NCBI RefSeq assembly: GCF_009720655.1
Contig: NZ_WNKS01000003.1
Coordinates: 310,001 to 374,000 of the forward strand
DNA: 64,000 bases
Reading direction: 5' to 3'
Source of the DNA: Rhodoblastus acidophilus
GTDB lineage: Bacteria > Pseudomonadota > Alphaproteobacteria > Rhizobiales > Beijerinckiaceae
Shown piece by piece: positions 1-7,960 of this stretch. Position 1 is the first letter of the stretch; each line of letters begins with the position of its first letter. The position numbers and the translations under genes are program-made. A model generated the notes under the pieces. That model was not told the DNA's origin. It searched no databases and worked only from the letters and a program-made list of their open reading frames with translations.

Positions 1-545
1 GCGGTGGGCGCCGCGACCGCGCCGAGTTTTTCCGCAAAAACCGTTTGATAATCGCGCGCGTCCTGCGCGTCCTCCGCCCGCCGCGCGGCGATGTAAGGCG
101 GCAACGGCATGTGGCCGATGGCCATGATCGCGTTGTCGAGCGCGGGCCCCGAAACATTGAAGCCGAGCAAGACCTCGCCCTCGTTCTTTTCCAAAACCTC
201 GGCCCAAACCCCCTCGGCAAAATCCACCCTTTCGCCGATTTTCAGCTTTTTGGCCGGGCGAACAAAAGCGCGCCAATGGCCAGCGTCGACTTTTTTGTGC
301 AGCGTCGCCTCGATCCGCGCCAAAAAATCGCCGCGCCGGCGCGTCCCGAACAGCTGGGCCGGAATCACCTTGGCGTCGTTGACCACCAGCACGTCGCCGG
401 GCCGCAGCAGCGACGGCAAGTCCGCGACACGGGCATCGCGAAACCCCTCCCCCACCACGAGCAGGCGCGCGGATTCACGCGGCTCGGCCGGCCGCAGGGC
501 GATCCGGTCTTCCGGAAGGTCGAAATCGAACAGGTCCACGCGCAT
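1..545 (-). CDS. queA: QueA, tRNA queuosine synthesis (3' part cut by window edge)
   Basis: S-adenosylmethionine:tRNA ribosyltransferase-isomerase, which transfers and isomerises the ribosyl part of SAM onto preQ1 in tRNA to give epoxyqueuosine. Reading from the ATG at 545 leftwards, 181 codons are present, with family stretches [20 protein letters not shown] at the N-terminus, [14 protein letters not shown], then [10 protein letters not shown] and DYQTVFA..GAVAAPTA near the window edge. The family is about 340-360 residues, so roughly half is missing to the left of base 1. Its pathway partner tgt lies 12 kb away on the same strand rather than adjacent, with guaA and accessory genes between. 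Confidence 0.93.
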   Translation of the reverse strand, partial: MRVDLFDFDLPEDRIALRPAEPRESARLLVVGEGFRDARVADLPSLLRPGDVLVVNDAKVIPAQLFGTRRRGDFLARIEATLHKKVDAGHWRAFVRPAKKLKIGERVDFAEGVWAEVLEKNEGEVLLGFNVSGPALDNAIMAIGHMPLPPYIAARRAEDAQDARDYQTVFAEKLGAVAAPT

Positions 546-632
546 GATGCGGCGTCATAACAGTTCGAGCCAGAAAGGAAAATGGAAACGGCAATCCGAT
601 GCGCCGACGCAAGAGCATTGGCGCGCCCGCCG

Positions 633-1214
633 CTATCCTTCGCGATTTCTCTTGCTGAACTCCTCGAACACGATGGTGTCGAACAGGATGATCGCCTCCT
701 TGTCATGAATAGATTTCATGAGCGACGCTCTCATATCCGCAGCTTCCTTGATGGTGTGCAGATAATTATTGACGATATACGTCAAGCGCATCACCTCTCC
801 TTTTCTGATTGCCCAGAAATGCCCGGCCCTCAGTCCAGCAATGGAAACAAAGGCGAAATAGGCGGAAGACGCCAGGAACAACGACGATGTCATGAAAAAA
901 AGGACACTAAACCCCAAGCTCAAATACAACAATCCCACGGTGACAGCCGTCAACAGGACCAGCGCCGCAAGGCTTAACAGCGTCGTCTTGTCGTCATATT
1001 TGATTTTGCTCCTTGATACATGCGCCAATATGTCCCTGATTTCGGCTGCGGCGTCGGATTTGCCCGCGAGCGCGACAGCGGGATCGTCGCGGATCGTCTT
1101 GTCTTCCCGGGATTTTTCGGCGGCGACCATCGTCCTCGCCAGAACGAATGTGGCGATTGCGCCAACCGACGCCAGGATGGACGAGATGATGGTGAAATAA
1201 TCCGCAGTCGACAT
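633..1214 (-). CDS. Membrane protein of unknown function
   Basis: A 193-residue protein I do not recognise. It has an N-terminal hydrophobic segment (about residues 6-27), a charged stretch rich in Lys/Asp (about 30-75), two close transmembrane segments (about 80-130), then a soluble C-terminal tail of about 60 residues with many Lys, Asp and Glu. This suggests three membrane passes. No clear Shine-Dalgarno sequence precedes the ATG. The DNA is visibly less GC-rich than the neighbouring genes, so it may have been acquired. It sits upstream of queA on the same strand with an 87-base gap. Function not inferred. Confidence 0.7.
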   Translation of the reverse strand: MSTADYFTIISSILASVGAIATFVLARTMVAAEKSREDKTIRDDPAVALAGKSDAAAEIRDILAHVSRSKIKYDDKTTLLSLAALVLLTAVTVGLLYLSLGFSVLFFMTSSLFLASSAYFAFVSIAGLRAGHFWAIRKGEVMRLTYIVNNYLHTIKEAADMRASLMKSIHDKEAIILFDTIVFEEFSKRNREG

Positions 1215-1323
1215 GGAAACACGCTCTGGAGTTCAGAATCGGGCTCAAGTCTTAATCGCTTCAAGCAGCAAGGCAACGCGCGCGGCGAAGTTCAGGCGAG
1301 CGACAGCGGCGGAAACGTCACGC

Positions 1324-1350
1324 AAAAAACCCCGCGAAAACGCGCGGGGT
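1324..1350 (-). terminator. Rho-independent terminator
   Basis: On the minus strand a 7-bp CCCCGCG/CGCGGGG stem (1330-1336 with 1343-1349) is followed by a run of six T. It lies about 20 bases past the stop of the transglutaminase-like peptidase gene and should end that transcript. Confidence 0.85.
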
Positions 1351-1370
1351 TCCTGTCCAGTTCACGCCGA

Positions 1371-1991
1371 TCAGCGCGCCGCGAATTTCTGTGCGGCGAC
1401 CGGGCCGAGCGCGACCCACACATTCGGATCCTGTTGGCTCTGGCGCTTGACGAAGCGATAGGAGATGCGGCTCACCGGCTTCACCTCGTCGGTGAGATTG
1501 TCGAGGATGAACTCGCCTGCATTGGTCTTGACGGTGAGGATGGCGTGGCCCTCGTTCTGGGAGTCGCGCACCACGGTGACGAGCAGCGCCGCGCGGGGAT
1601 AGCCGCGCTCGATCAGGATCTTGCGCTTCATCAGGGCGTAATCCTCGCAATCGCCCTTGCCGTCCACCGGCAGGTCCCAGCGATCCACCACGCCCCAATG
1701 CTCCATGTCCGAAACGGCTTCGACCGCATGGTTCACAAACGCGTTGACCTGGCGGATTTCGCGCATCGAGGCTTCGGTCAGGTTGACGTCGGCGACCTTG
1801 CCGGCTTCGCATTCGCTGGCGTAGCGCTGGCAAAAATCGATCCAGCCGAAGGGAATGGAGGTGTCGGAGCCGACCGAGGCATAGGCGACCTCCACACCGC
1901 TCGGCACGCTGGCCTTGGCGCCGGCGCCGGTCAAGGGCGCGGCGGCGAGGGCCAGAACCAGTCCGATCGTGGTGAAAGCTGCGATACGCAT
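1371..1991 (-). CDS. Periplasmic bacterial transglutaminase-like cysteine peptidase (BTLCP family)
   Basis: A 206-residue exported protein of the BTLCP family (Pfam PF06035), common in Rhizobiales. The N-terminus is a signal peptide (MRIAAFTTIGLVLALAAAPL..GAGA). The mature part carries the papain-like Cys-His-Asp triad in family context: GKGDCEDYA for the nucleophile, EGHAILTV for the His and EFILDN for the Asp. Family members are proposed periplasmic amidases or peptidases, often linked to adhesin or cyclic-di-GMP pathways elsewhere; no such partner is visible here. It is monocistronic, ending at the strong terminator at 1324-1350 and divergent from the EcsC gene. The exact substrate is unknown. 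Confidence 0.88.
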   Translation of the reverse strand: MRIAAFTTIGLVLALAAAPLTGAGAKASVPSGVEVAYASVGSDTSIPFGWIDFCQRYASECEAGKVADVNLTEASMREIRQVNAFVNHAVEAVSDMEHWGVVDRWDLPVDGKGDCEDYALMKRKILIERGYPRAALLVTVVRDSQNEGHAILTVKTNAGEFILDNLTDEVKPVSRISYRFVKRQSQQDPNVWVALGPVAAQKFAAR

Positions 1992-2364
1992 GTCATGCCC
2001 CTTTGATGGAGGCAGTATGACGTTGCGCTATTGGAGCCGATTTATTTGAAATCCTCGCATTTTATGCAAAGCCGTTCATTTTTTGCTGGAACGGGATTAA
2101 GTCTAACAAACCCTGATCTGAATGGTTAAAAGGCGACCAATCGCGCCTTTCCCCTTCATTTCCAGGCGCGACAGCCATGGTTTCCGCAAAGTGACCATTT
2201 CGGGTTAACGCGCGGCAAGACTGTTTCTTTACTTGGCGGGGACGAAAACAGTTAATTTGCGGCCTCGGAGCGCCATGGCCGCGCTCAAACCTTGATTCCG
2301 CCCGCGCCGGGACCATCTTTGGCTGAGAAAGCAAGGCGCGACGACAACGCCGGAGGCCGCCCGC
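1992..2364. other. Divergent intergenic region
   Basis: 373 bases between the BTLCP gene (leftward) and the EcsC gene (rightward). It must hold both promoters. I see a short hairpin AAAGGCG...CGCCTTT near 2129-2150 and a patch of AT-rich DNA at 2040-2110, but no gene or recognisable operator. Confidence 0.5.
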
Positions 2365-3201
2365 ATGAGCAAATCAGAATTGTCCCCGGCCGACCACGCC
2401 GCGTTGATGGATGCTGTGCGGCGGTTGGAGCGCACCACTTTGGTGATGCGGGTCGCTGCGGTCGTCGGCAAGAAGGTCAGCTTCGCCTCGCAGATGGTTC
2501 CCGCCCGCGCGGCGGAGGCGGTCAACAAGGCCACGGGCGCCGCGATCCGTTTCGCCCTGAATGCGGCGCTGGCGAGCCTGAACGGCAAGCCGCTGCGCCA
2601 CGACAGCATGCGCCTGCACAGAGCCATGGTCGCCGCCTCCGGCGCCGCCGGCGGCGCGCTCGGCCTCGCCAGCCTGCCCGTGGAATTGCCGGTGAGCACG
2701 GGGCTGATGCTGCGCTCCATCGCCGACATCGCCCGCGCCGAGGGCGAGGACATCAAGAATGCCGACACGGCGCTGGCCTGCCTGCAAGTGTTCGCGCTCG
2801 ACGGGCGCGGCGCCGTTCCGGGCGTGGACTATGCGGATTCCACCTATTTCGCCCTGCGCGGGCTGATGGCGCGCAGCATCAGCGAAGCCGCGCGCTATGT
2901 CGCCAGCCGGAGCCTGATCGACGAGACGGCGCCGGTGCTGGTGCGGTTCACGACGCAGATCGCCTCGCGGTTTGGCGTCGTGGTCAGCCAGAAATTTCTG
3001 GCGCAAGCGACGCCCGTGCTCGGCGCGCTCGGCGGCGCCGCCGTGAACCTGGCCTTCATCGATCACTTCCAGTCGCTGGCGAAGGGCCATTTCACCGTGC
3101 GGCGGCTGGAGCGTCATTATGGCGAGGACCTGGTGAAAGCCGAATATTCCCGCATGGCGGCGGCGCGCGATCCCGACGAGATTTTTTCGCCGGCGGCGTG
3201 A
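2365..3201 (+). CDS. EcsC family protein
   Basis: A 278-residue protein of the EcsC family (PF12787). Family-like stretches include the N-terminal long helix, the central Ala/Gly-rich hydrophobic region AGGALGLASLPVELPVSTGL (about residues 100-120) and the following MLRSIADIARAEGED, then CLQVFAL. The C-terminal part has a second amphipathic region ending FQSLAKGHFTVRRLERHYG. The family is named after Bacillus EcsC but its biochemical function is not established; members are probably membrane-associated. The ATG has a GGAGG ribosome site about 10 bases upstream. It faces the Mop gene tail to tail, with an 11-bp hairpin between. Confidence 0.85.
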   Translation: MSKSELSPADHAALMDAVRRLERTTLVMRVAAVVGKKVSFASQMVPARAAEAVNKATGAAIRFALNAALASLNGKPLRHDSMRLHRAMVAASGAAGGALGLASLPVELPVSTGLMLRSIADIARAEGEDIKNADTALACLQVFALDGRGAVPGVDYADSTYFALRGLMARSISEAARYVASRSLIDETAPVLVRFTTQIASRFGVVVSQKFLAQATPVLGALGGAAVNLAFIDHFQSLAKGHFTVRRLERHYGEDLVKAEYSRMAAARDPDEIFSPAA

Positions 3202-3226
3202 AGGGCCAACGGCTGCAAATGATAGG

Positions 3227-3251
3227 GCGGGTCGCCGCGCCGGCGACCCGC
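3227..3251. terminator. Shared hairpin between convergent genes
   Basis: Perfect 11-bp inverted repeat GCGGGTCGCCG / CGGCGACCCGC with a CGC loop, between the convergent EcsC and Mop genes. There is no T-run on either side, so termination is inferred from position. Confidence 0.5.
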
Positions 3252-3260
3252 GCTGTGGCG

Positions 3261-3467
3261 TCAATCCGTGGCGAGCATGATGTCGTTCGGCTTGACCACG
3301 GCATAAACCTTGTCGCCGATCTTCAGATCCAGTTCTTCCACGGTCTCGTTGGGGACTTCGGCGGTCAGAATGGTGCCGACGATGGAAATGTCCACGTGGG
3401 ACGTGTTGGCGCTGGTCCGGATGGCGACAACCTTCCCGGCGATGGAGTTGCGGGCTGAAATCTTCAC
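3261..3467 (-). CDS. Mop/TOBE-domain molybdate-binding protein
   Basis: A 68-residue single TOBE/Mop domain (molbindin type): KISARNSIAGKVVAI at the start, then TVEELDLKIGDKVYAVVKPN and a C-terminal beta strand. Such proteins form hexamers that hold molybdate (or tungstate) in the cytoplasm for molybdenum-cofactor or nitrogenase use. I place the start at GTG 3467 because it has GAGGAGG eight bases upstream and gives the family N-terminus; a longer reading frame from 3575 adds 36 unrelated residues. No modABC genes are in the window, so it stands alone. Confidence 0.88.
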   Translation of the reverse strand: MKISARNSIAGKVVAIRTSANTSHVDISIVGTILTAEVPNETVEELDLKIGDKVYAVVKPNDIMLATD

Positions 3468-3608
3468 GGCTGCTGCCTCCTCATCCCCGCCGACACATTG
3501 GGCGGGCTCGGGGGAATCTTGCGGCCAGACGCCTAAAATACAACCTAAGATTGCGATTTTCGCGCCGCGTTTCACCTTTGCCGTTAATCAATGGTAACGA
3601 CGCCACGG

Positions 3609-4337
3609 TCAGCCGGATGACGCGCCGCCCGCCAAATCGGCGACAGACTCGCCGCCGTCGAGGCGCAAGTCGGCAAAAACCTCTTCGCCGCTGAGCCAGC
3701 GGGCCTCGGCGTCGGGATTTTGAAGCGCCCGGTCGAGGCCCGCCAAAAACTCGCTCGCGCCCCAGTCGAGGCCGCTGTCGCGCAAGGCCGCCTGCAAAGC
3801 CCCCTGCACCAGCGCCCGCACCGTCTTGTGCGCGCTGGAGATGGGGGTGTCCACGTCCTCGCCCCGGGCCGCCGCCTCGCAGGCGGCGCGGTCGAAGCCG
3901 ACATGGCCCCGGCAGGCCAGCGTGCGCGCCGCGTAGATCGCGCAGGCGCCATTGATGATGAAGGGGCAGGCGAGCTGCGACGCGAAGCGCGCCTGCTGGT
4001 CCATGCCCTTGACCCGCGCGACGAAGGCGGCGACCTCGGGCGCGAAATCCACGCCATGCGCGGCGAAGGCCGGCGCGGTCAGCCGGATGAATCGCGCGGC
4101 GACAAAAATCTCGGGGGCGGTCGCGGAGACCTGCAAGGCGCAGCAGGTGGCGCAGCCGCGACAGCAGGCCGGCGCCGGCTGCCCCTCGCTCTGGATCTCC
4201 GCATTGCGTTCGAACAGCTCGATCGCCTGCGTCGCCAGAACGTCGATCAGGCGCGGATCGCCCCGCCCCGCCGCGATGATCGCGCCAAAGTTTTCGCGCA
4301 CGGCGTTGAAGAAATCTTGGGCGCCATTCTCCGTCAT
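3609..4337 (-). CDS. YkgJ family cysteine-cluster protein
   Basis: A 242-residue protein of the YkgJ (CxxCxxCC) family of proposed zinc- or iron-chelating proteins. The cysteine cluster is ACCRGCATCCALQV near residues 57-70, with later cysteines in LACPFIINGACAIY and LACRGHVGFDRAACEAA. Its ATG overlaps the stop of the upstream haemoglobin gene by four bases (ATGA), so the two are translationally coupled. Whether the clustered cysteines hold Fe-S or Zn is not known. The coupling suggests a shared role around haem, iron or oxygen/NO chemistry, but that is inference. Confidence 0.85.
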   Translation of the reverse strand: MTENGAQDFFNAVRENFGAIIAAGRGDPRLIDVLATQAIELFERNAEIQSEGQPAPACCRGCATCCALQVSATAPEIFVAARFIRLTAPAFAAHGVDFAPEVAAFVARVKGMDQQARFASQLACPFIINGACAIYAARTLACRGHVGFDRAACEAAARGEDVDTPISSAHKTVRALVQGALQAALRDSGLDWGASEFLAGLDRALQNPDAEARWLSGEEVFADLRLDGGESVADLAGGASSG

Positions 4338-5113
4338 GCCTGGGGCCTCCCCGCGTCGAACGGGAACAACCCCGCCTGGAACGCCGCGCTCATGTGCTCG
4401 ACGCGCGCGATGGCGTCCCGCGCCGCCGCCGGCTTCAGTTCCGCTTCCGCCGTCTCCCGGAACAGGGCGACCCAGCGCGCAAAATGCTCCGGACGCAGTT
4501 TTAGCCCGAGATGCGGCGCGAACGGCCCTCCCGTGTAGCGTTGCGTGCGCAAAAACGCGCGCGACCAGAAATTCTGCACGATCTCGAAATGATGCTCCCA
4601 GTCGCTGACATGGCCGCGAAACACCGGACCGATCACATCGTCCTCCAGCGCCCGGCCATAGAACACGCGCACGAGGCGGTCGAGATCGGCCTCGCTGACC
4701 TCGACAGGCTCAGCGACGGTTCCGGGCAAATCGGCCTCGGCGCGGTCGGGGACCAGCGCGGCGATCTCCGGCGCCGCGCGCGCCGTGCGGTCGGCGACAT
4801 TCAGCGGCGGGTTATATTTCTTGACGAGGTCGCGCAGAATGTGCGCGCGCTGCCGCGCATTGGCGCGAACCATGAAGAACACCCCGTCCGCGAGCCCGCG
4901 CGCCAATGCCGGGTCCGCGCGCAAACCGTCCAGCGCGGCAGAGACGGTTTCGCTCTCGCCGAACAGCAGCGGATGCAAGGTGTCGCCGATGCGGCGGGTG
5001 AGAACGAACAGGCCCGCGCCCTCCGGCGCGGGACCGGAGGCGAAGGCGAAACCGCCGAACGCCGCTGCTTCCGCGCCAGGCGGTGGATTTTCGATATCGC
5101 CCGGTTGGGGCAT
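4334..5113 (-). CDS. Group III truncated haemoglobin with an N-terminal extra domain
   Basis: A 259-residue two-part protein. The C-terminal half (about 137-252) is a group III truncated haemoglobin: FYGRALEDDVIGPVF, HHFEIVQNFWSRAFL, the RYTGGPFAPH turn and PEHFARWVALF with the likely proximal His. Group III globins bind O2 or NO with a reduced 2-on-2 helical fold. The N-terminal ~110 residues are not globin: GLFVLTRR (34-41), LLFGES (49-54) and RDLVKKYNPPLN (94-105) are spaced like the conserved blocks of GIY-YIG-type domains, though catalytic residues look degenerate. The start at 5113 is chosen for its GGGAGG site; a longer frame to 5467 lacks support. Coupled to the downstream ykgJ-like gene. 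Confidence 0.82.
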   Translation of the reverse strand: MPQPGDIENPPPGAEAAAFGGFAFASGPAPEGAGLFVLTRRIGDTLHPLLFGESETVSAALDGLRADPALARGLADGVFFMVRANARQRAHILRDLVKKYNPPLNVADRTARAAPEIAALVPDRAEADLPGTVAEPVEVSEADLDRLVRVFYGRALEDDVIGPVFRGHVSDWEHHFEIVQNFWSRAFLRTQRYTGGPFAPHLGLKLRPEHFARWVALFRETAEAELKPAAARDAIARVEHMSAAFQAGLFPFDAGRPQA

Positions 5114-5248
5114 GGTTGTCCTCCCATTGCGTCCGCGACAAGGCATCTTCCATGCCAGTCGCGTGAGGGGACTGGATCGAATTGCGCGAGCGCGTTGTCG
5201 CGGCGTGATCGACGCCCAGCGGGCGCAATTCGTTCCTGTCCCCGACTC

Positions 5249-5310
5249 ATACGGTTTCCGCGAAGAGCGCTTGCGCGTCCCGCGAAAACGAAATCGCGCG
5301 GAAACCCTAT
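5249..5310. repeat. Intergenic palindromic repeat (ATACGRTTTCC family, copy 1)
   Basis: Runs from ATACGGTTTCCGCGAAG to GCGCGGAAACCCTAT, containing CGAAAACGAAATCGCGCGG. It matches the right-hand part of the elements at 45693-45817 and 46615-46701. It lies in the 356-base gap between the haemoglobin gene and the next secreted protein; the rest of that gap shows no gene. Confidence 0.65.
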
Positions 5311-5469
5311 CCCGCGCCCCCGCCGTGACATTGCGCCGCACAATTTCTTGTTGCAGTGCACATTTCGATCGATCATGATGTCTATCAGCGCGCGTATCGA
5401 ACGATAACCAGAAGACTGTTGACGTATCGCGAGCCGGGAGGGCGCCAGACCCTGAACGGAGCCTCATCC

Positions 5470-5844
5470 ATGCGCCACACTCTTAAATTCGCGACCGGCG
5501 TTTTCGCCGCGGCCGCCCTGATCTCCGGCGCCGCATCCGCCGTCGAGCTCAAGGCCTATGCCGGCAAGTCCATCGAGCTGAAGGACGTGCACGGCCTCAT
5601 CTACTACACCCCCAAGGGCGATGTGTTCGAGGTCGTCACCACCCTCGACACCGAGGGCCATGCGTTCCGCGTCGTCTCCTCGCTGAAGGACGGCCAGTCC
5701 ACCACGCTGTCGGCGCCGGGCGCTCCGGGCGAGGAAGCCGCCACCGTCGAAATTCGCCGCGAGGGCGACAGCCTTTCGGTGATCGACCACACACGGCAGC
5801 ATCGCGCCGAAGTGACCCTGCCCAACGGCCGCCGCGCCGATTGA
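5470..5844 (+). CDS. Small secreted protein of unknown function
   Basis: A 124-residue protein with a clear signal peptide (MRHTLKFATGVFAAAALISG..AASA). The mature ~100 residues are mostly beta-like and hydrophilic: VELKAYAGKSIELKDVHGLIYYTP, then VFEVVTTLDTEGHAFRVVS. I do not recognise the family. The start at 5470 is preferred over 5356 because it starts the signal peptide and follows CGGAG. No cysteines in the mature part. Probably periplasmic. Confidence 0.7.
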   Translation: MRHTLKFATGVFAAAALISGAASAVELKAYAGKSIELKDVHGLIYYTPKGDVFEVVTTLDTEGHAFRVVSSLKDGQSTTLSAPGAPGEEAATVEIRREGDSLSVIDHTRQHRAEVTLPNGRRAD

Positions 5845-5856
5845 GTCTTTGTTAAA

Positions 5857-5889
5857 GCGCGCCGACTCCGGGCTCCGGGTCGGCCGCGC
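5857..5889 (+). terminator. Hairpin after the secreted-protein gene
   Basis: GCGCGCCGAC...GTCGGCCGCGC inverted repeat directly after the stop at 5844. No strong T-run follows, so a terminator role rests on position. Confidence 0.4.
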
Positions 5890-5965
5890 CCCGATGAAAA
5901 CAGGCACAGCCTCGCTTGGCGCGCGCCGTCCGCTTCCCCATCTGGGGATTTTGGAGCGTCGCGGC

Positions 5966-6355
5966 ATGCCCCCTGTTCCTCACGAGAGCTGGTTCGCTTA
6001 CCACATTCACGCCAGACACTGGCTGCGGTCGCAGTTTCCCGCCTTCGCGCGCCGTGAATGGCTGAGATGGCGGGCGCTCGCCGTGCTGCCGGCGGCCGCG
6101 CTCGCGGGGGCGTCCGCGATTTGGTTTGCGCACACGGCGCGGATCGCCGCCCCCGCCGCCCGGGAAAAACCAGCGTCGCTGCCGGCGCTATCGCCGATCG
6201 CCGACCTCACGCCGGCGCGCGAGCTTTCCCCGGGGTCTGCGGGCGTCCGGCCCGTGCCCGCGACCCTGACGCTCGCCACCCCGCCGGCGGCGCCGCCGCT
6301 CAAGCAGCCGCGCGCCAACGAAGGAGACGCGCGGCGGCAAGGCGCGGTTCAGTAA
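5966..6355 (+). CDS. Single-pass membrane protein, unknown
   Basis: A 129-residue hypothetical protein. The N-terminal ~40 residues are basic and aromatic (ESWFAYHIHARHWLRSQFP), followed by one transmembrane helix (LAVLPAAALAGASAIWFAH) and an Ala/Pro-rich periplasmic tail. I chose ATG 5966 with a GGAG site 10 bases upstream; the frame is open from 5849. The last seven bases overlap the end of the convergent cysteine-module gene. No family recognised and the low-complexity tail makes this a weaker gene call. Confidence 0.5.
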   Translation: MPPVPHESWFAYHIHARHWLRSQFPAFARREWLRWRALAVLPAAALAGASAIWFAHTARIAAPAAREKPASLPALSPIADLTPARELSPGSAGVRPVPATLTLATPPAAPPLKQPRANEGDARRQGAVQ

Positions 6356-6645
6356 TAGCCTCCCCCGCAGGCTTCGCGGTAGCGGCGGCAGGTTCCCGCG
6401 CCTTCGAGCCCAAGCTCGTCCTTGTGCTCGCAGGCGTAACGCAGCTTCGCGCACCTGTCCTGGCCACCGCGATGGCCGCACTGCTCCCGATAGCGGCGGC
6501 AGGTTCCCGCGCCCTCAAGCCCAAGCTCGTCCTTGTGCTCGCACGCATAACGCAATCCCGAGCAATTCTGCGCGAAACTCGCGGTCGGGATCAGACTGAG
6601 AGACAAACCGAGCGCCGCAAGCGCGGCCAGCGTAACTTTTCTCAT
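6349..6645 (-). CDS. Secreted protein with a duplicated cysteine module
   Basis: A 98-residue protein: signal peptide MRKVTLAALAALGLSLSLIP..TASFAQ, then two nearly identical ~35-residue modules. Each has the form C-x(2)-LRYACEHKDELGLEGAGTC-RRYRE-x-CG, so four conserved cysteines per unit, probably two disulfides each in the periplasm. The DNA copies are also nearly identical (about 6367-6432 and 6492-6557), pointing to a recent tandem duplication. Start at ATG 6645 has a GAGGG site. I do not recognise a family. Confidence 0.72.
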   Translation of the reverse strand: MRKVTLAALAALGLSLSLIPTASFAQNCSGLRYACEHKDELGLEGAGTCRRYREQCGHRGGQDRCAKLRYACEHKDELGLEGAGTCRRYREACGGGYY

Positions 6646-6920
6646 ATGTGCGCCCTCACTTTGCCCGGCTGATTCTCCCAGACGGGATGACCGCACTATA
6701 TCGCCCGACAGGCGAAAATGAGGAGAATTTTCCACGGATGGCTGGGGCCGGGCCACGCCCGGCCGATTGTCACCTTGGGTTCCGCCATTTCGCCCTCCGA
6801 TTGGCGTTCACGCAACGCGAATTGTCGGACATTTGGTCACGCCGACAGCCCGCGCCGCGCGGGCCTCAAGCTGGGCGCCAGATCATTGAAGGCGCGGGGG
6901 CGCGATGCTACATCCCGGAC

Positions 6921-7907
6921 ATGCTGAAAAACCGCTATTATTCCGGTCCACCCAGCGACCACTTCGACGGCCGATTCTTCAATCTGGCCCCGGCGACGCC
7001 GGACAAGGCGGTCGAGGAGGTCAAGCGCTGGCGCCGCAACGCCCGTCCGCAGCCCTGGCCCGAGTCGGTCGCCGTCGCGCCGGTCGCGCCGGCCCCGCGC
7101 CGCGAGGCCACACGCATCACCCTGGTCGGCCACGCCACCGTCCTGATCCAGACCCGCAACCTCAACCTGCTCACCGACCCGTTCTGGTCGAAGCGCGCGA
7201 GCCCCCTTCCCTTTTTCGGCCCGAAGCGGGTCTGTCCGCCGGCCGTGGATTTTGAGGCCCTGCCGAAAATCGACGCCGTACTGCTCAGCCACAACCATTA
7301 TGACCATTGCGACAGGGCGACGCTGCGGCGGCTGGCGAAACGCGACTCGCCCCTGTTCGTCACCCCGCTCGGCAACGACAAGGTTTTGCGTCGTGTGGGC
7401 GCGAAGCGCGTGCAAACCCGCGACTGGTGGGAAAGCTGCGACGTCGGCGCCGATGTGACGGTGACCGTGGTTCCCGCGCAGCACTGGTCGTCGCGCGGCC
7501 TGCACGACCGGCGCATGGCGCTGTGGGGCGGTTTTGTCGTCCACGCGGGCGAAGAGAAAATTTATTTCGCCGGCGACACCGGCTATGGCGACGGAACCGT
7601 ATTTCGCACGATCCGCGAACGCGTGGGCGCGCCGGACGTGGCGCTGCTGCCGATTGGCGCCTATGACCCGCGCTGGTTCATGGCCGACCAGCACATCAAT
7701 CCCGAGGAAGCCGTGATGATTTTCGAAGATCTTTCGGCGAAGCAGGCCCTGGCGATCCACTGGGGGGTGATCCAACTCACCGACGAAGCCCGCGAAGCCC
7801 CGCGCGAGGATTTGGCCGCCGCCCTGGCGGTGCGAGGGATTGCGCCGGAACGGTTTTTGGCGCCCGAGCCGGGCTATGTTTGGCCGGCGGGCGCGCCAGA
7901 ACTCTGA
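6921..7907 (+). CDS. Metallo-beta-lactamase-fold hydrolase, NAPE-PLD/UlaG-like
   Basis: A 328-residue cytoplasmic metallohydrolase. The zinc motif is LLSHNHYDHCD (HxHxDH), with GHATVLIQT and LLTDPFWSKRASP upstream, FAGDTGYGDG carrying the bridging Asp, and PRWFMADQHINPEEA and ALAIHWGV downstream. This pattern is that of the N-acyl-phosphatidylethanolamine phospholipase D-like branch, often annotated UlaG-like. The true substrate in bacteria is not settled. Start at ATG 6921 begins at the natural domain edge. The next gene, an AraC regulator, follows after 53 bases and may be co-transcribed. Confidence 0.87.
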   Translation: MLKNRYYSGPPSDHFDGRFFNLAPATPDKAVEEVKRWRRNARPQPWPESVAVAPVAPAPRREATRITLVGHATVLIQTRNLNLLTDPFWSKRASPLPFFGPKRVCPPAVDFEALPKIDAVLLSHNHYDHCDRATLRRLAKRDSPLFVTPLGNDKVLRRVGAKRVQTRDWWESCDVGADVTVTVVPAQHWSSRGLHDRRMALWGGFVVHAGEEKIYFAGDTGYGDGTVFRTIRERVGAPDVALLPIGAYDPRWFMADQHINPEEAVMIFEDLSAKQALAIHWGVIQLTDEAREAPREDLAAALAVRGIAPERFLAPEPGYVWPAGAPEL

Positions 7908-7960
7908 CGCGGTCGCTTCTCGCGCGGGGCGGCGCATCTATCTGGGGCGGTGTGGATCTC

